Part shown: positions 23,779-36,221 of the stretch, in pieces | How positions within the stretch are numbered: position 1 is the stretch's first letter | How the letters are laid out: every line of letters begins with the position of its first letter | Assembly (NCBI GenBank): GCA_007644065.1 | Contig: VJWN01000027.1 | Span: 1-64,000 of the forward strand | Reading direction: 5' to 3' | Length of the DNA: 64,000 bases | Source of the DNA: Margaritispora aquatica | Lineage: Eukaryota > Ascomycota > Leotiomycetes > Helotiales > Discinellaceae | The notes under the pieces: model-generated | The model's input: the letters and a program-made list of their open reading frames with translations, nothing else | Databases searched by the model: none | Told to the model about the DNA's origin: nothing | Position numbers and translations under genes: made by a program

Positions 23779-24745
23779 TCAAGCAAAGACATCTCCGGTC
23801 AGATGCTCAACCGATCGAAATGTTGCAACCATTGGTGTGACACTTCGTATCAAGAGATTAGCATGTCATCCGCCCACGAGCTGAAAAGCACCTACCTAAC
23901 ATATTTTTGCATCATAGCCCATCCATCCGTGCCAAGTTCGGCAACAGAAACTGCACTTTCAACATCCTTAAGCCGTGGTTTCCATACGAATTTTCTGGAT
24001 GTCGTCGCTTCCACATTTTCCATTCCATTATGTGTGTCATTGCCAGCTTCCTTTTCTTGCTCTTGAAATAAACTGCTCTGGGTCCAATAACATGGCAAAG
24101 ATGTCGTATATACAGCTTTGTGCTTATCAATACCATCGATCATTGGAACGTTGATGGCATACAACTCGACGCCGCAACTCCACTTCTCCGCAAGATGTGA
24201 AACCAACTGCGCTGATATCCTGCATGCAGCCTCAATTGTGGCCTCTGGAACTACCTCCTTACTGGCGAAAGAAACAGCAATGGCTTTCTTTCCACACTGC
24301 GCTGCCTCCAATGCACCTCCAACAGTTCCGCTGGCGAGGTTGTACAGCGTGGTCACGTTTCTGCCCCAGTTTGGACCTGACACGACGACATCTACAGGTC
24401 CTCTGTGGGAAGTGAGATAGAATAAGCCGAGCTGCGTACAGCTAGCCGGTGTGCCGTCAACTATTGTCCATTCGACTTCTTTGTCTTCGGGGAGAGGGTT
24501 TGGAAGGAGTGGTGTCGCTGTAAGCGATTTCCCCACGAGATGTGCCTTGCTGATCCATGATTGTGGCTTAGATGGTATGACGACAGTGACTTTATGTTTG
24601 TCGCGCCTCAAGGCTTGTACGAAAGGGAGGATATAGGGCGAGCAGGTGTTGTTTGGTGGGCCGTCATCGTTTACAATCTAGCAGTTTTCAGTCCCCACCA
24701 TCCTAGGCGCTTATGATTTTGGAATAGACGTACCAGAATATGCAT
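23779..24745 (-). CDS. SurE-like phosphatase / 5'(3')-nucleotidase
   Basis: Three exons, 24745-24734 (only MHIL), 24677-23896 and 23842-23779, give 285 aa. The N-terminus MHILIVNDDGPPN carries the SurE metal-binding NDDG. Downstream blocks are VTVVIPSKPQSW (the substrate loop region), VDGTPASCTQLGL and VVVSGPNWGRNV, the second metal and phosphate motif, followed by SGTVGGALEAA. The C-terminal SVTPMVATFRSVEHLTGD fits the family's last strand. SurE enzymes dephosphorylate nucleoside monophosphates or act as acid phosphatases. Fungal versions may be cytosolic or vacuolar, and no signal peptide is seen here. The 12-nt first exon is inferred from the need to supply the start Met and first strand. 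Confidence 0.88.
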
Positions 24746-25448
24746 ACTGACTAATACAAGAATACCTGATCGCTACTCGGTGAGTTTTGTATTTTATGAT
24801 TTCAGACACTGTGTATTTAGAATTCGCTGAATAATTTGGTTATAGTGGGAAATTTCAAGTCTGATGGGATTATGAGTCATTCGTCAGTTGAAAATTTATG
24901 TTCTTGTTAACCTTATACGAGGCAATTCAAGATCATTTCCAGAAGGACATCAACACTTGTCAACGTCGATCCACTTTCTCGATACTTATTGCATCTGGGC
25001 TATGCCCGAGATCACGAAAGCGGCCATAGAGGCTCCTGATGCAAGGATTGACCATCAACGTGTACCCCACCTTTGAACGTTTGGTACCAATGACGTTTGT
25101 ATGGTAAGTAATACTTGAGCGAAGAAGCGGTGAAATAGTAATAACTAGTATCAATTTGGATCTCATACTCAATGGAGCTTATCTAATCCTCTGCTACACA
25201 AGAGATTTTCAAGTTTGTTGGTAGCACAAGGCTAGCTTAACTTCTGGACCAATGTGATAACGAAATGCTTGGAATACATTTTAATATCACTTCATCAACG
25301 ATGTGATGGACTACATACCGCTATCACATAATTACCGAAAGCTCGCAGCAACAGCTCATCATCATACAGTCGTAAAACATACGCATCGCTTGCCAATCCT
25401 CGCGTCCCAAATTACAATCACCAATACATATCACTTCAACATAATTCA
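24746..25448. other. intergenic, no gene seen
   Basis: Promoter side of the SurE-like gene and 3' side of the His/Gly-rich gene. Frames 24888-25076 and 25303-25524 (+) are shadows or low complexity; the latter is the complement of the Gly-rich tail. Confidence 0.4.
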
Positions 25449-25902
25449 TTATCCACCTCCACCATCACCTCCTCCACCGCCTCCGTCTCCACCACCGCCT
25501 CCATCGCCTCCTCCTCCACCGTGACCGCCATCGCCCTGTTATCGTTAGTCATGTGACCTTGGCGACCTAAGCAAGAAGCAGAACAACAACACGAAGGCGT
25601 AGGATATCTGCTTGAGTGAAAAGAAAGGGAGAGAAATTTAACTCACTCCATGTCCGTGGCCGTGACCGTGACCGTGTCCATGACCACCATATCCATAATT
25701 TCCTCCCCCATAATCGGCTCCTGATGTGCCTGGATCGACATACATGGCAGGTCTATCCGTGGCTCTGCTCTTTCCATTTCTACTAATCATCAGTACTCAG
25801 TCTAATCTCCATATCGAATGGCAGAAAGGTAAAAGCGAAGACTCACTTAACAGGTCTTGGTCCCGCACCCTGACCATAAGCTTTTTTTCTGCCGAAGCAC
25901 AT
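25449..25902 (-). CDS. small His/Gly-rich protein
   Basis: Three short exons are inferred. MCFGRKKAYGQGAGPRPVK starts at 25902. NGKSRATDRPAMYVDPGTSG leads to YGGHGHGHGHGHG, ending near 25647. A final exon starting near 25536 encodes GDGGHGGG and runs of Gly and Asp to the stop at 25449. The total is about 100 aa. Tandem His-Gly repeats suggest binding of divalent metals such as Ni, Zn or Cu, but this is inference from composition. Short proteins starting MCFG with a basic N-terminus and a low-complexity Gly/Tyr/His tail are common in filamentous fungi and uncharacterised. The last exon junction is the least certain part. Confidence 0.6.
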
Positions 25903-26797
25903 TTTGGCTGCTTGTGTGACTTTGCTTTATTTGATCACAAAAGAAAAGATGAAGATGAAGACGAGGATGAGAAAGTCTCTGCAGTCTGCTTTCGAGGTTT
26001 AAGTATTGGTGCAGCTGTAGGTAGTACTGCTAAGCCTCTGCTTAGCGAGGTTTGCGGGAGGTGCGGGGCTCTGCTGTGTTTATGTAAGGCTGATCTGAGG
26101 AGGTAGGCAGCCACTCGGGCGTGAAGTTTGATGTTCGTGAAAGACTGCGCCTCGGGCGATCGTGTGAGATTTTGGTTTTGTGATGGAAGGATTCTGAGAG
26201 GTGGTCTTCTGGAAGGTTGACTTCGGCGAGCTGGATCGGGTGATTCATGATGACCAAGTCACGTGAAAATGGTTTGGGAAAGGTGCGTTGCTCAAGCATG
26301 CAACATTCCCGAAGAATGCCTAATGGAACTGGTTTCTGAGCTTGGTGATTCAAGATAGCAGTTGGTTCGCTACCACTTGAGTGAGCCCGTATAAGTGGTA
26401 TATCTGAAAGAGAGACACGGCGTGAAGAATGGTTTCGGTTAGATCACAATCATTTGCTGAACACAGAGACTGGCATTGGATCTAGCTGTGGACGACTACA
26501 ATGCTGAGAATTGGTTGGAGAATAGCTATCGAAGGAGTAAGCCAGTTTCAAAATCACATTGAAACCCGGTGTAGACAGAAGATAGAGGATTGAGCCCATC
26601 ATCAATGCTAGGCTGATTCAATAGAACAAAGTGGTTTATCAGACTGTATAACAATGTGGATGCTGATTGCAAATCTTCAACTCTTACAAAGCAGCAACAT
26701 AGTACATCGCCAAGTTGCTCCTAGAAGATACCAGGCTCTGTGATGTTGTATGCCGTTGTGGGACTACTCCCCCCACACCATCGAATAGTTTCGTGAA
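25903..26797. other. intergenic, no gene seen
   Basis: Upstream of the His/Gly-rich gene and downstream of the acyltransferase. Frames at 25726-26106 (+) and 26042-26353 (-) carry no family signal. Confidence 0.4.
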
Positions 26798-28178
26798 TCA
26801 GTCCCCAAAGCTGAAAGGCAGAATCTCTATCTTGAACAACTGGCCTGCCGCAAAGTCTACTACAATCAAAGGCATTGTGCATAAGAGCCATACAAAAGTA
26901 AAAATGACCATGACTACGAACTTGATTAGCTGCTCACGATGAGGCTCTAATGTTAACCACCAGCGGTAGAGAACTTTCTGGAGAATAATTCCCAGGGGTT
27001 GAAGGCAGAATCCGAGCATAGTGAGATGTGGAAAGGTTCGGGTTGTAAGTGGTGTTGGCATTCGGGCACCCAGGGTGTATGATCCTGCTGCGTGCATGAT
27101 GCCAGACAGGAAAAAGACGACGCAAATCCTGGCAACCTCTGGTGCAACAATAGTGATAGGTGATTTTGGCTCGTCCGACTCTGTCAAAGGCGTCTGAGAC
27201 ACGACGAGAGCTATATGTAGCTGTGAGATACTCTTGGCAATTGTGTCCAGTCCATACCTGAAGACTGGGTGCCAGAAGTTGCCCCAGAAGCCTAAGTATA
27301 TTAGCAAAACCCAGGATTGAGATAATAATCATACCAGCTAGTCCTCTTTCCGGGATTGTACAGATACTCCCAAACAACGGCGGGTAGTTCCAATGTTGCC
27401 CCCAGGTGCCAAGCCACTCCTGTCCAACCCACACAGCAATGAGCGCAAATGTCCTCGATCCCAAGTCTATGATAGAATAAATCCCAATACCGGCAACCCA
27501 AAGACGGTATGGAATATATCCAAACCACGTGAAGCGATTAGAAGCCGAGAGTAAGAGGGGGTTCGAGATATCAGAGCCAGAGAGAAAAGCATCGTCATTC
27601 GCGAGTCGAGTGCAGATATCGAGAAGCACATAGTCCCGTACAGCCAATGAGAAGTTGAGAAGGAGGAAAATATATCTTTCATGTTGAATCCAATCTCGAA
27701 GTGACTCTGTGCCCCTTGGTGGTTCATCTCTTTCTAGATTGTGACTGCCATGACTCCAACCTATCCCGCGCGAGCTCGCCAACAAATCCAAACTCCAGAG
27801 AATTTTTCTGCCAGGGCAATCATTGTAATCTGGTAATTCCTCGTCTGTGTATACCAGATTTGTATCGGTTTCAGATACTTTGATATTGATCTTGTGGTAA
27901 TCGGCTGGGACGTTAATGAGGAGGAAGACCGCCGAGAGATATGTTATCCAGACTGAAAGAAAACCTAGGAGGTACGATGGGAGAGTATTGACCAGGGAAT
28001 GCGTTATTTGAATACGTGATAAGAGTATACAAATAGCGCTGAAGGCACCCAAACGAAGTGCTCTGTACCAAAATTCTGTAAAGCGACGTGCAGAGCAAAT
28101 GGTGAAGACCAGAAGGACGATAGGAGAGAAGAACTTTGCAAGTAGTTCTCGAGACTCTGCAAAAGTGATGATTGTCAT
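26798..28178 (-). CDS. wax synthase-like / MBOAT-type membrane acyltransferase
   Basis: Two exons, 28178-27335 and 27291-26798, are split by a 43-nt intron and give 445 aa. Many hydrophobic helices are seen (for example FFSPIVLLVFTICSA, YLLGFLSVWITYLSAVFLLI). The catalytic-region blocks are SLRDWIQHERYIF, EEWLGTWGQHWNYPPLF-like text (read here as QEWLGTWGQHWNYPPLF), GFWGNFWHPVFR and FFLSGIMHAAGSYT. The last contains the membrane His expected in wax synthase/MBOAT_2 proteins. These enzymes transfer acyl groups, often acetyl, in lipid or secondary metabolite pathways. No other biosynthetic core enzyme lies beside it, so the substrate is unknown. Confidence 0.82.
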
Positions 28179-29481
28179 ATTGTCACTGTAAGTCGGCGAT
28201 GGTGTGAAGCTCTAGTGATGATAGTCATGAATTGACACATATGGCATTACAGCTGGGACTTGCAATCCGATTGAGAATCTGGCAATCGTTAATCATGAAA
28301 TATCTGAATTATCTTGAGCGTACTATGCAAAAATGAGTAACGATGATTCAGTCATGAGCGAGGTGTAGCTGGGAAAGAATGGGTGCGAACATCGTGGCTG
28401 CATTTTATGAACCCCTGAGATCTTTGTCAGCACATGATCTGAGACATGAGTTGACACCATAACTATATCTACCAATTGAAGTCAATAAGTTGTGAGAATT
28501 GAGATCATTGCGAGAAACAATAGTTGATGCAGATAAACAACATGTGCAACTCTTTCAGCGAAGAGTTTTCTCGTGACACTGTAAGAGCGGTGTGCCACAT
28601 CAGGTAAGATACACATTACCTCATCTATTGTCAAAGCAATTCTCGTTGCCGCGGACCGTTTGAATGAATGATAAATTGATAGATAAATATCCGAAAGGCT
28701 TGAAAGACTTATGAGCAATAAGAGCAGAGAGATTATATAGTCTCAATTACTTTTTTGCTCCAATAGCATGACGAAACAAGTGATAACCTCGCACGCTTGC
28801 TCATGGTGCTTATTGGCGATGACACTCATATCTTCTGCCGTGAAATTATCTCTTACAAAAACAGCAGTGTACTGCAATGAGTTGCTTTTCAGAGTTCCTT
28901 TTCGTGGTATAACTTGTGGCGTGACATTGCTAGGAGCCAGGAACTTCGAGGCAGCATTCATTCCTATCACTATTAACTAAGAAGTGTCCTGTTATGGGTG
29001 GTTCCAAGTAGCTCAGGTCGTGGAATTAACATGATGTTGAAGTTGAGATTTTGAGGTCTGCATATTATACCGGCTGACTGAATGCTCATGACGTTGAAAA
29101 GATCAAAATTGTCGGTCTTCACTGAACACCGATACTTATCTTGCCACGATTTTATCAATCGAGCCACGCAGAAGCTGGAAAAAGAAGGCAACTCTGGTTA
29201 AAACCACTCTAGCTTTTGATAGAGCGGCAAGCGAATGCCGTGTCTTTACTTGTGGCTTGTCTGTGGCCGTGCAACTTCAGACGCGTCCTGAGGTGCTACC
29301 TGGCCATTCGTACAACATCAATCTCATATTAAAGCTTTTCGCCACTTACAAAGTCATCTTGATTACTTACTCTGGTTTACTTTGGGATGACAGTATAAAC
29401 GGGTCCATAAGCCTGTCCTGCCACCACAGCATTGGCTCCAAACCCTGCCTGAAAGCGTCCGCATTTCATCCACTTCTAATT
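28179..29481. promoter_or_regulatory. divergent promoter region between acyltransferase and TF
   Basis: The two flanking genes are transcribed away from this 1.3-kb gap, so it holds both promoters. Frames 28743-28970 (-) and 28768-28980 (+) mirror each other and have no family signal. No operator was recognised. Confidence 0.45.
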
Positions 29482-30908
29482 ATGGCCGACGAGGTTAGGA
29501 AACGAGCCGCTTGCGATCGATGCCATGCCCAAAAGACTAAATGCCCTAGGCAACCAGGTCAAGCGATATGCAATCGATGCTTGAAGGCCAAAGCCAATTG
29601 TGTTTATAGTCCATTCAGACAGAAGAAAGTCCAACCAGGGGAGCCAGCAAGTGGAGAGGATTCAACAACATTTCGTAATATTAGCCGAGAAGAAGGGCTT
29701 GAAGAAGAATGCTCGAGCACTATTGTACGAGCAAAGAGGAAGCGACTCACAGTGGGGTCAGAGACGTGTTCACAAGTGCAAGACGTTAGCAGTCAGTGAC
29801 CAATGGAAAACTAATAGTGGTACAAAAAGCTTACATGAACGCAGATTCCGACTCCAGCTTTGTCCTTGACAGTGGGATGTTAGACTATGACTGGTTGTCT
29901 CAAATCTGTCCTTTATCGAACCTACCAATGTCCGACATCAATGACATTGGTTTTGAAAGCCATGACCAATTCATGTCATTTAATTTCGATACAGCGTTGC
30001 CCGGTGGTAATGTCAACTCCGATCAAGGAAATGCTAATGCCCTCAATCTCGACGATGGAGACCTACCCAATATGAACCTTAACGACTCGTTTGAGGCTAC
30101 TACTGGAATTCCTGCGGATGGCGATGATGGTTCATCGATATCAGTCTTTCCTGACAGATATAGTCTCTGGCCTGGACCACCGCCAATTGACTCCAACACA
30201 CTTACGCTTTGCGTGAAGAAGCTATCGCAGCTCAGCATCGATCTTTATGAACACATGCAAACTATACCGCCCCAGTCTGTACATGACCCATTATCACCAG
30301 AAAATATGGGTCGGTGGGTTGCAAAACAAGGGAAGCAGTATTTTGCCATCGAAGATACCTTTCGATTAACGCAAGCCATGATCGAAGTATATCCCAGCTT
30401 CCTCGGCGTATTTGCAAGCCAAAAAAACCGGTTGAACATCTCCTCGAATGGAATGCAGATGGATACCTCAACCATTCTGCTTATCTTCTCCTGTCACTTA
30501 CGTCTTATCAGTGTTTATGACGACTTGTTCAAACATATGGATGCGTGCTTCGCTCAGAATGGCCAAGCGATCACAATACAGCAACAAATGCTCCAGGGAC
30601 CACCGCTCAGGATCGGGTCCTATACGCCTCCAAATTCTACTGGCATTCCTGTGCAGATGCTTCTTCTTATACAGTTCTCAACACAACTCTTCCGTTACGC
30701 TTCCGACCTAGCGGCCGAGCTGCGTGAACCCGCAACTACCCCTTCATCGGATTCTTCATCGTCAGCAAGCACATCCAGTAGCAGCCCGGAAGATGTTACA
30801 CTAGCTTTTACTCGAGCCGCCGCTGAGAATCTGAAAGACCGGGCTGGACAGATGTCCAAACAGATTGGCATCATAAGGACCAGGATGATCGCTATGGGCA
30901 TGCTATAA
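29482..30908 (+). CDS. Zn(II)2Cys6 transcription factor, AflR-type layout
   Basis: Two exons, 29482-29791 and 29845-30908, give 457 aa. The frame is open to 29257, but MADEVRKRAACDRC is the natural start. The cluster at residues 11-40 reads CDRCHAQKTKC, then CNRC, then a final Cys. A basic KRKRL follows. The intron (53 nt, with an ACTAAT branch site) joins the Zn part to an acidic, Asn/Asp-rich middle. The C-terminal half is helical (LCVKKLSQLSIDLYEHM, STILLIFSCHLRLISVYDDLF, PVQMLLLIQFSTQLFRYA). That arrangement resembles the short AflR-like regulators of fungal secondary metabolism. The adjacent divergent acyltransferase could be a target, but no cluster is visible. Confidence 0.82.
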
Positions 30909-31878
30909 AATGTCAATAGTGACTGTTCTCAGATAACACAAAACTAAGCAAAGTGGTGGCATTCTCCGCTCATGTCCCAGCTTCCTCAGAAGCTTATCCT
31001 ACATTTCCCAAGTGAGGATAAAGCCAAGAATGGGACAGCTAGCTTCACTAGCAAGTAGCTCCGCCCTTGAAGATCGACATCTCATGGAGAGATTTCATGT
31101 TCAGAGCATCAGTGAGGCAACTCAAATAGCTACATATACTAATGATAGTCTCTCGAGGCTTGAATAAAACTGGACCCAAGCACTAAATCATCCACAGTAG
31201 TCAAGGGTGCCGGACAAGTCCTGAGCTCAAGGGTCACATGACGTTAGCTAGGTAATAAACTGGCGACAAAAGGGTTGTATATAATTTGAGAAAACTGCAA
31301 AAGTCATGTTTCAAAAAGAGCAGCTAAAGTGCAACATAATTTAGCTAGGTTACTTTAAACTGACTTCCGGATTGTGGGAAATAGGAACTGTCTAACACTG
31401 ATGACTTCCCTCCAAATTTTCAAATTTCCAAATCTCGGCCTCGATTCCCAAGTTGAACAGTCGAGTGGTCTAAATTTCTTGTAGCTCGTTTATCAAGATA
31501 CTTTTTACTCTTAGAAGACTTAGATAGGTATACCTTAAGATATTGAGAAGGTTGAGCTCATCACCTTGCACAAAAGTCAAGCGTGCTGCTGACAAAGCGA
31601 GCGGACATGAGGCGGCCACACGACGGAGGATGACATTTTAAGTCCGTTTCCCCATCTTTATAGACTGGTAACCAATCAAGGACAAGGCCGAGGACGACGA
31701 ATTTTAGGCAGTGTCTCGAAACGAACACCGACAATTTTGAACTTATGTCTGAGCGAATAACTCAGCATTAGCTCTCGAGATTCATCATCACCATCACCCT
31801 CCGTCCTTAAATCCATTATCTGATCTCCATCTCCATGCATTCGGCACTTTTGTATGCCACAACTGTAGCACTCTGAAA
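30909..31878. other. intergenic, no gene seen
   Basis: Presumed 3' region of the preceding factor and promoter of the next one. No gene or recognisable site. Confidence 0.4.
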
Positions 31879-34855
31879 ATGTCCAACTCTACCGAATCAA
31901 GTCCAGATCATGAGCCAGATGTGGTGGACGCAACTGGAAGCTCAAAACCACCAACAAAAGCTAGCCGACAAAGATTTAAGCCACAATTATCCTGCACATT
32001 TTGTAGGCACAGAAAGTGAGCCACCTTGTTTTTGTCCCAGTCCGTCCCTCTGCCTTCGGCTAGTTGGTTCGATTTCAACCACATATTTCCTCCCCATCTT
32101 GCCACACACCACAAGCGACTGACCCCTTTCCCAACCGAGAGACCAATCAACTCACACCCACAGACTTAAATGTGACCGCAACCTCCCCTGCGAGAATTGC
32201 TTGAAAAGAAACCAAGCCCCCTCATGCACCTACGTGCATGCCACGTTGCGCGAGAAGAGCTCTAAGATCGAGAAAGCAGGCGGTGGCAAAGATGTCCAGA
32301 GCCAAATCCGCCATCTCGAAGATCTAGTCGTTTCGTTGATGCAACAGCAACAGACGAAGGCCAAGGCTGATAGTTCTCCCCACACGACGCTGCAAGCGAC
32401 GCCTGAAAGCTCACCAGAGCACATTGACGATGCATCGTTTGTGGAAAATGCGGGGAGTGGGGGCGTCACCGTTACTACCGAGTCTTTTGGAAGAGTCAGT
32501 ATCGAGGATAAGAAGATGAATTATGTGGGAGGTGATCATTGGGCTGCAATTTTGGATAGCGTGAGTAGAATTTTACACACTGCTCGATTCTGGTGCTAAT
32601 TGAATCTAGATTGCATGTCTGAAAGATCGATTGGATCACAGTGAGCTCAATAAGCCAGCTCCAGACCTCCTTCCATCACTTCCAGGACCAGAACTACTTG
32701 TTGGATCTGTTAAAGCTGCTAGTCGAACCGAGATATTAGCTTCTATGCCCTCTCGAAATGTCGTCGATAGCTTGGTTCAGCGTTATTTCTCAACTCCTGA
32801 TATTGGGTCTTGTAAGTGCCGATGAGATTCTCGAGTTGCGCAGTTAACTGATCGAAACAGCCATATTGCACAAGCCAACTTTCATGCGAGAAGTAAGTCA
32901 ACCGACTCTCCCTAAAACAAACACTGACTGTCCACCAAGTATCACAGCTTCTGGCTAGATCCAAGCAAGACCCCAATAATATGGATTGGTTTCCTCTACT
33001 CCATCATCTGCATGTGTGCCCACTTCCAACAGGTCGGTGCCTTTGAATTCAACAGCACCAGCGACAAGGACGCTCTCCGAGACCCGCAAGACATGATTGA
33101 CATCTTCCGGGAGAAGACGATCCAATGTCTCATCTCATCAAATTATACCGATCCCGGCCCCTACACCGTCGAGACTCTCCTCTTGTACTACGTGTCCGAC
33201 CACTTCCGTTCTCCGGACACTCAATTTGGAGGATGGATGGTCTTCGGACTGATCGTGCGTGCCTCGATGCGTCTCGGTCTCCACAGAGACGCATCGCACT
33301 ACCCCAACATCTCCATCTTCAAAGGCGAGATGCAACGCCGTCTCTGGTCCGCAATCCTACACATGGATCTCCAGACCTCGCTTCAGGTCGGACTCCCACG
33401 CATGCTGAAGGAAGGCATGTACGACACGGCACAGCCGCGAAACCTACACGATGAGGACTTCGACGAGCACACGACAGTATTGCCACCCTCACGCCCCGAA
33501 ACCGAGAATACCTCTATCGGCTACTCGAACTGCAAGCACAAAATCACGGAAGTGTTCGGCATGATCGTCGACCAGGCAAATAGCGTGCACCCGACGACGT
33601 ACGAGCAGGTGATGCGTCTGGACGCCATTTTGCACAAAGAGTACGACCTCATCCCCGCCGTGCTCAAGGTACGCGACGTGACCGACCTGGCGCTCGGGAT
33701 GCCGATAACGAGGGTGAGAAGATTCGCGATCGATCTCCAGTTCCAGAAGGCGAGGTGTATCCTACATCGCAAGTTCTTCGTCATTGCGTCAAAGGCTGAG
33801 GCTGATGCGGACTCGCCGTATCCCTACCCGTACTCGCTTAAAGCGTGCGTGGAGGCCGCGATGCGCATTCTGGATTCGCAGGCGTACATGTACTCTGAGA
33901 CAGCGATGGGGAAGCAGCTGTATGGACATAGGTGGAAGACGTCGAGTCTGATGTTGCATGATTTCTTGCTAGCTGCCATGCTGGTGTGTTTGTATCTCGG
34001 GCATACCATCTCCCGAGGCGAGAGGCCTGGGGAAGGAGAGAGGGATTGTGCGATTCGTGTCAAGTGGACTCAGGAAGAGATGCGGAGGACGATCCAGGGG
34101 AGTTTGAGAGTCTGGGAGGCCATGAGTGCGAGTAGTAGTGAGGCGAGGAAGGCTGCTACAGCTTTGAGGGCGATGTTGAGGAAGATTCCCGCGCCGGATC
34201 AGGTCATGACTGGTGTGCGATCGAACAGTACGCAGGATAGCAGTCCTGGTAAGTAAATTCCTGTCTATCACTCTTTTTGCCCCTTCTTGGCTAACATCCC
34301 CTTCTTAACACAGCATTTGCATCCCCAGCAACAACACAAAGCCTCACCACGCCCTTACCCACCCCACCAAGCACAATAAACATCGACCCCTCATCCGCAC
34401 AGTGGGCCGCCGGGCTCGCCGATCCCAGCATGCACACGATGCAGAACTTCTCGGCCTTCATGAACGCCTCCGCTCTACAGAACAACGGAAGCAACCAAGT
34501 CGCCACCAACCCCAACCCCAACGCCAACCCCAGCATCAACATCAACGACGAGGAAGTCCTCTTCGCCCCGCCACCGCTAAACGCCAACGCAGAGTCTCTC
34601 GACTGGCAGCTCTGGGACGAGCAGTTCTACGCGAATCGGCCCGCGGACCTTGACGTGGCGAACGTGAATGCGAATTTCCTACAGGATATGTGGAGTTTTG
34701 ATGGTGCGGGACTGGGCATGGATATTGGTGCGGGGGTGGGCGTGAGTGTGAATATGAATATGGATATGAGTGGGAATACAGGTGGAGCTGGGAATGGGAA
34801 TACAATGCAGTTTGAACAGGACTCGGGCATGGGCTTTGGGGCGTGGGATGTGTAG
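31879..34855 (+). CDS. Zn(II)2Cys6 transcription factor with fungal-specific TF domain
   Basis: Six exons, 31879-32015, 32164-32560, 32610-32811, 32861-32892, 32940-34248 and 34314-34855, are in phase and give 872 aa. The Zn cluster is split by the 148-nt first intron: CTFCRHRK, then LKCDRNLPCENCLKRNQAPSC. A coiled-coil-like stretch follows (QSQIRHLEDLVVSLMQQQQ). The middle region includes FWLDPSKTPIIWIGFLYSI, ASMRLGLHRDASHYP and EMQRRLWSAILHMD, characteristic of the Fungal_trans domain. The C-terminus is Asn/Met/Gly-rich (PNPNANPSININ, NMNMDMSGN), likely an activation region. GC and codon use in exon 5 are higher than in neighbouring genes. Target genes are unknown. Confidence 0.87.
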
Positions 34856-34925
34856 TGGAGGTAGTAAGTGCAATCTGCTGGTATTGTAGAACAGGTAAGG
34901 CTAGATGGGTAGGTACCTTAGGTCT

Positions 34926-34953
34926 GGGTTGGGTTGGGTTGGGTTAGGTTGGG
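34926..34953 (+). repeat. GGGTT tandem tract with G-quadruplex potential
   Basis: Four consecutive GGGTT units are followed by AGGTT and another GGG. Triplet G runs separated by TT loops fit the G-quadruplex consensus. The tract sits about 70 nt past the stop codon, probably in the 3' UTR of the factor on the sense strand. Confidence 0.75.
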
Positions 34954-35740
34954 TTCAGGGAATTATGCTGGCTGGTATGCTAGAAGGAAGGGATAGCACC
35001 ACAGCCTACTTACGGTATTACGGACTCACTTCTCAACAATTACAATAAACTCAATAAAATCATATCATATCACATCACATCACATCACATTGAATAGTAT
35101 ATGTGGGTAGTCTTTCCCTCTCTTCTCGCTTCTCATATATTAATATTTCCATCCATCCATCCATTCCATCTCGCCCTCAACCATATAACCATAACCATAA
35201 CCATAACCATAACCACAACCTCGCTTATCACCCACCCACCATACCTCTCTCTCACTTCAATCTCCAATCTTTATTCATTCATTCATTCATCCATTCCACC
35301 TCACGTTACCTTATCTTAATAAGATGTTACATAAAATGAAAATGAAATCGAAACTAAATTGAAATCAAAGGAAGTTGAAATAAGGGATAATAACAATAAC
35401 ACGTCAAATATATGAAATATAAAAGATAAAATAACAACCCAACCCACCCCATCGAGTTTCAAGAGTTATTTGCTTGCTAGCTTGCTTGACTGACTGATAT
35501 CCCCACTTTTCTATTCTATTATTCTTCTATTCTATTCTTCTTCTAACCCTCCATAGCCCCATAGCCCCATAGCCTTCACGCTCACACTTGAAGAATAATA
35601 ATAATTAATACTCTATCCCTTTAACCCCATTTCTCTTATATATACATACCAACCCCCCACCCCCCAACACCCCCCCCCACTCCAAAAAAAAAAGGCAAAC
35701 TATATACAGGTAGAGATTTGATGATTGAAATATAAACCAT

Positions 35741-35744
<4 letters not shown>

Positions 35745-35774
<30 letters not shown>
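35745..35774. repeat. (CT)15 microsatellite
   Basis: Uninterrupted CT dinucleotide run downstream of the nucleoside transporter gene. Confidence 0.95.
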
Positions 35775-35776
<2 letters not shown>

Positions 35777-36221
35777 AGAATTACAGATAGCCCTTATTCT
35801 TAAATTTTCCTTAAGTGCTCCTTTCTCCGCCTTGTAGTATACCTAATGCTTTGGGTAATTAAGGTAAGTCTCGGCGGAAGTGTTGTTACGCCAAGTAAAA
35901 CCAACCAACCAACCAAACTATCAGCCAACCAATTAACGGACCAATTAATCTTAAATCTCAAGGAGTAGCGACCACATAAGAAAAATAATTTGGCATAGAA
36001 ACTCAAGTTAAAACTCGCAAATAAGTATTAATCCTCATTCAATTAGGTATCTTCTATCTATCCATTCACCAGCTCATCTAAATCACCAACCATATCATAT
36101 AACGGCTGTGTAGACTCTAGCAAGCTCTCCCCTTATCTCTCTCTGGTATCACCAAATCGTCAACCCAATCAACACCGAGCTCAAAAAATCAAGAAAAACA
36201 GCAAAACACCCCAGTGCCAGA

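Larger units (their letters stand above)
34856..36221. other. intergenic with simple repeats and G-quadruplex-like tract
   Basis: Convergent 3' regions of the factor and the nucleoside transporter. The gap holds a G-rich tract (34926-34953), CCATAA repeats (about 35185-35215), ATTC repeats, a C-run (about 35655-35682) and a CT microsatellite. No gene was supported; frames here are repeat-driven. Confidence 0.5.

Noticed and set aside
29257..29481. N-terminal extension of the third Zn2Cys6 factor
   Set aside because: MADEVRKRAACDRC at 29482 is the natural start. The extension is hydrophobic and atypical for this family.
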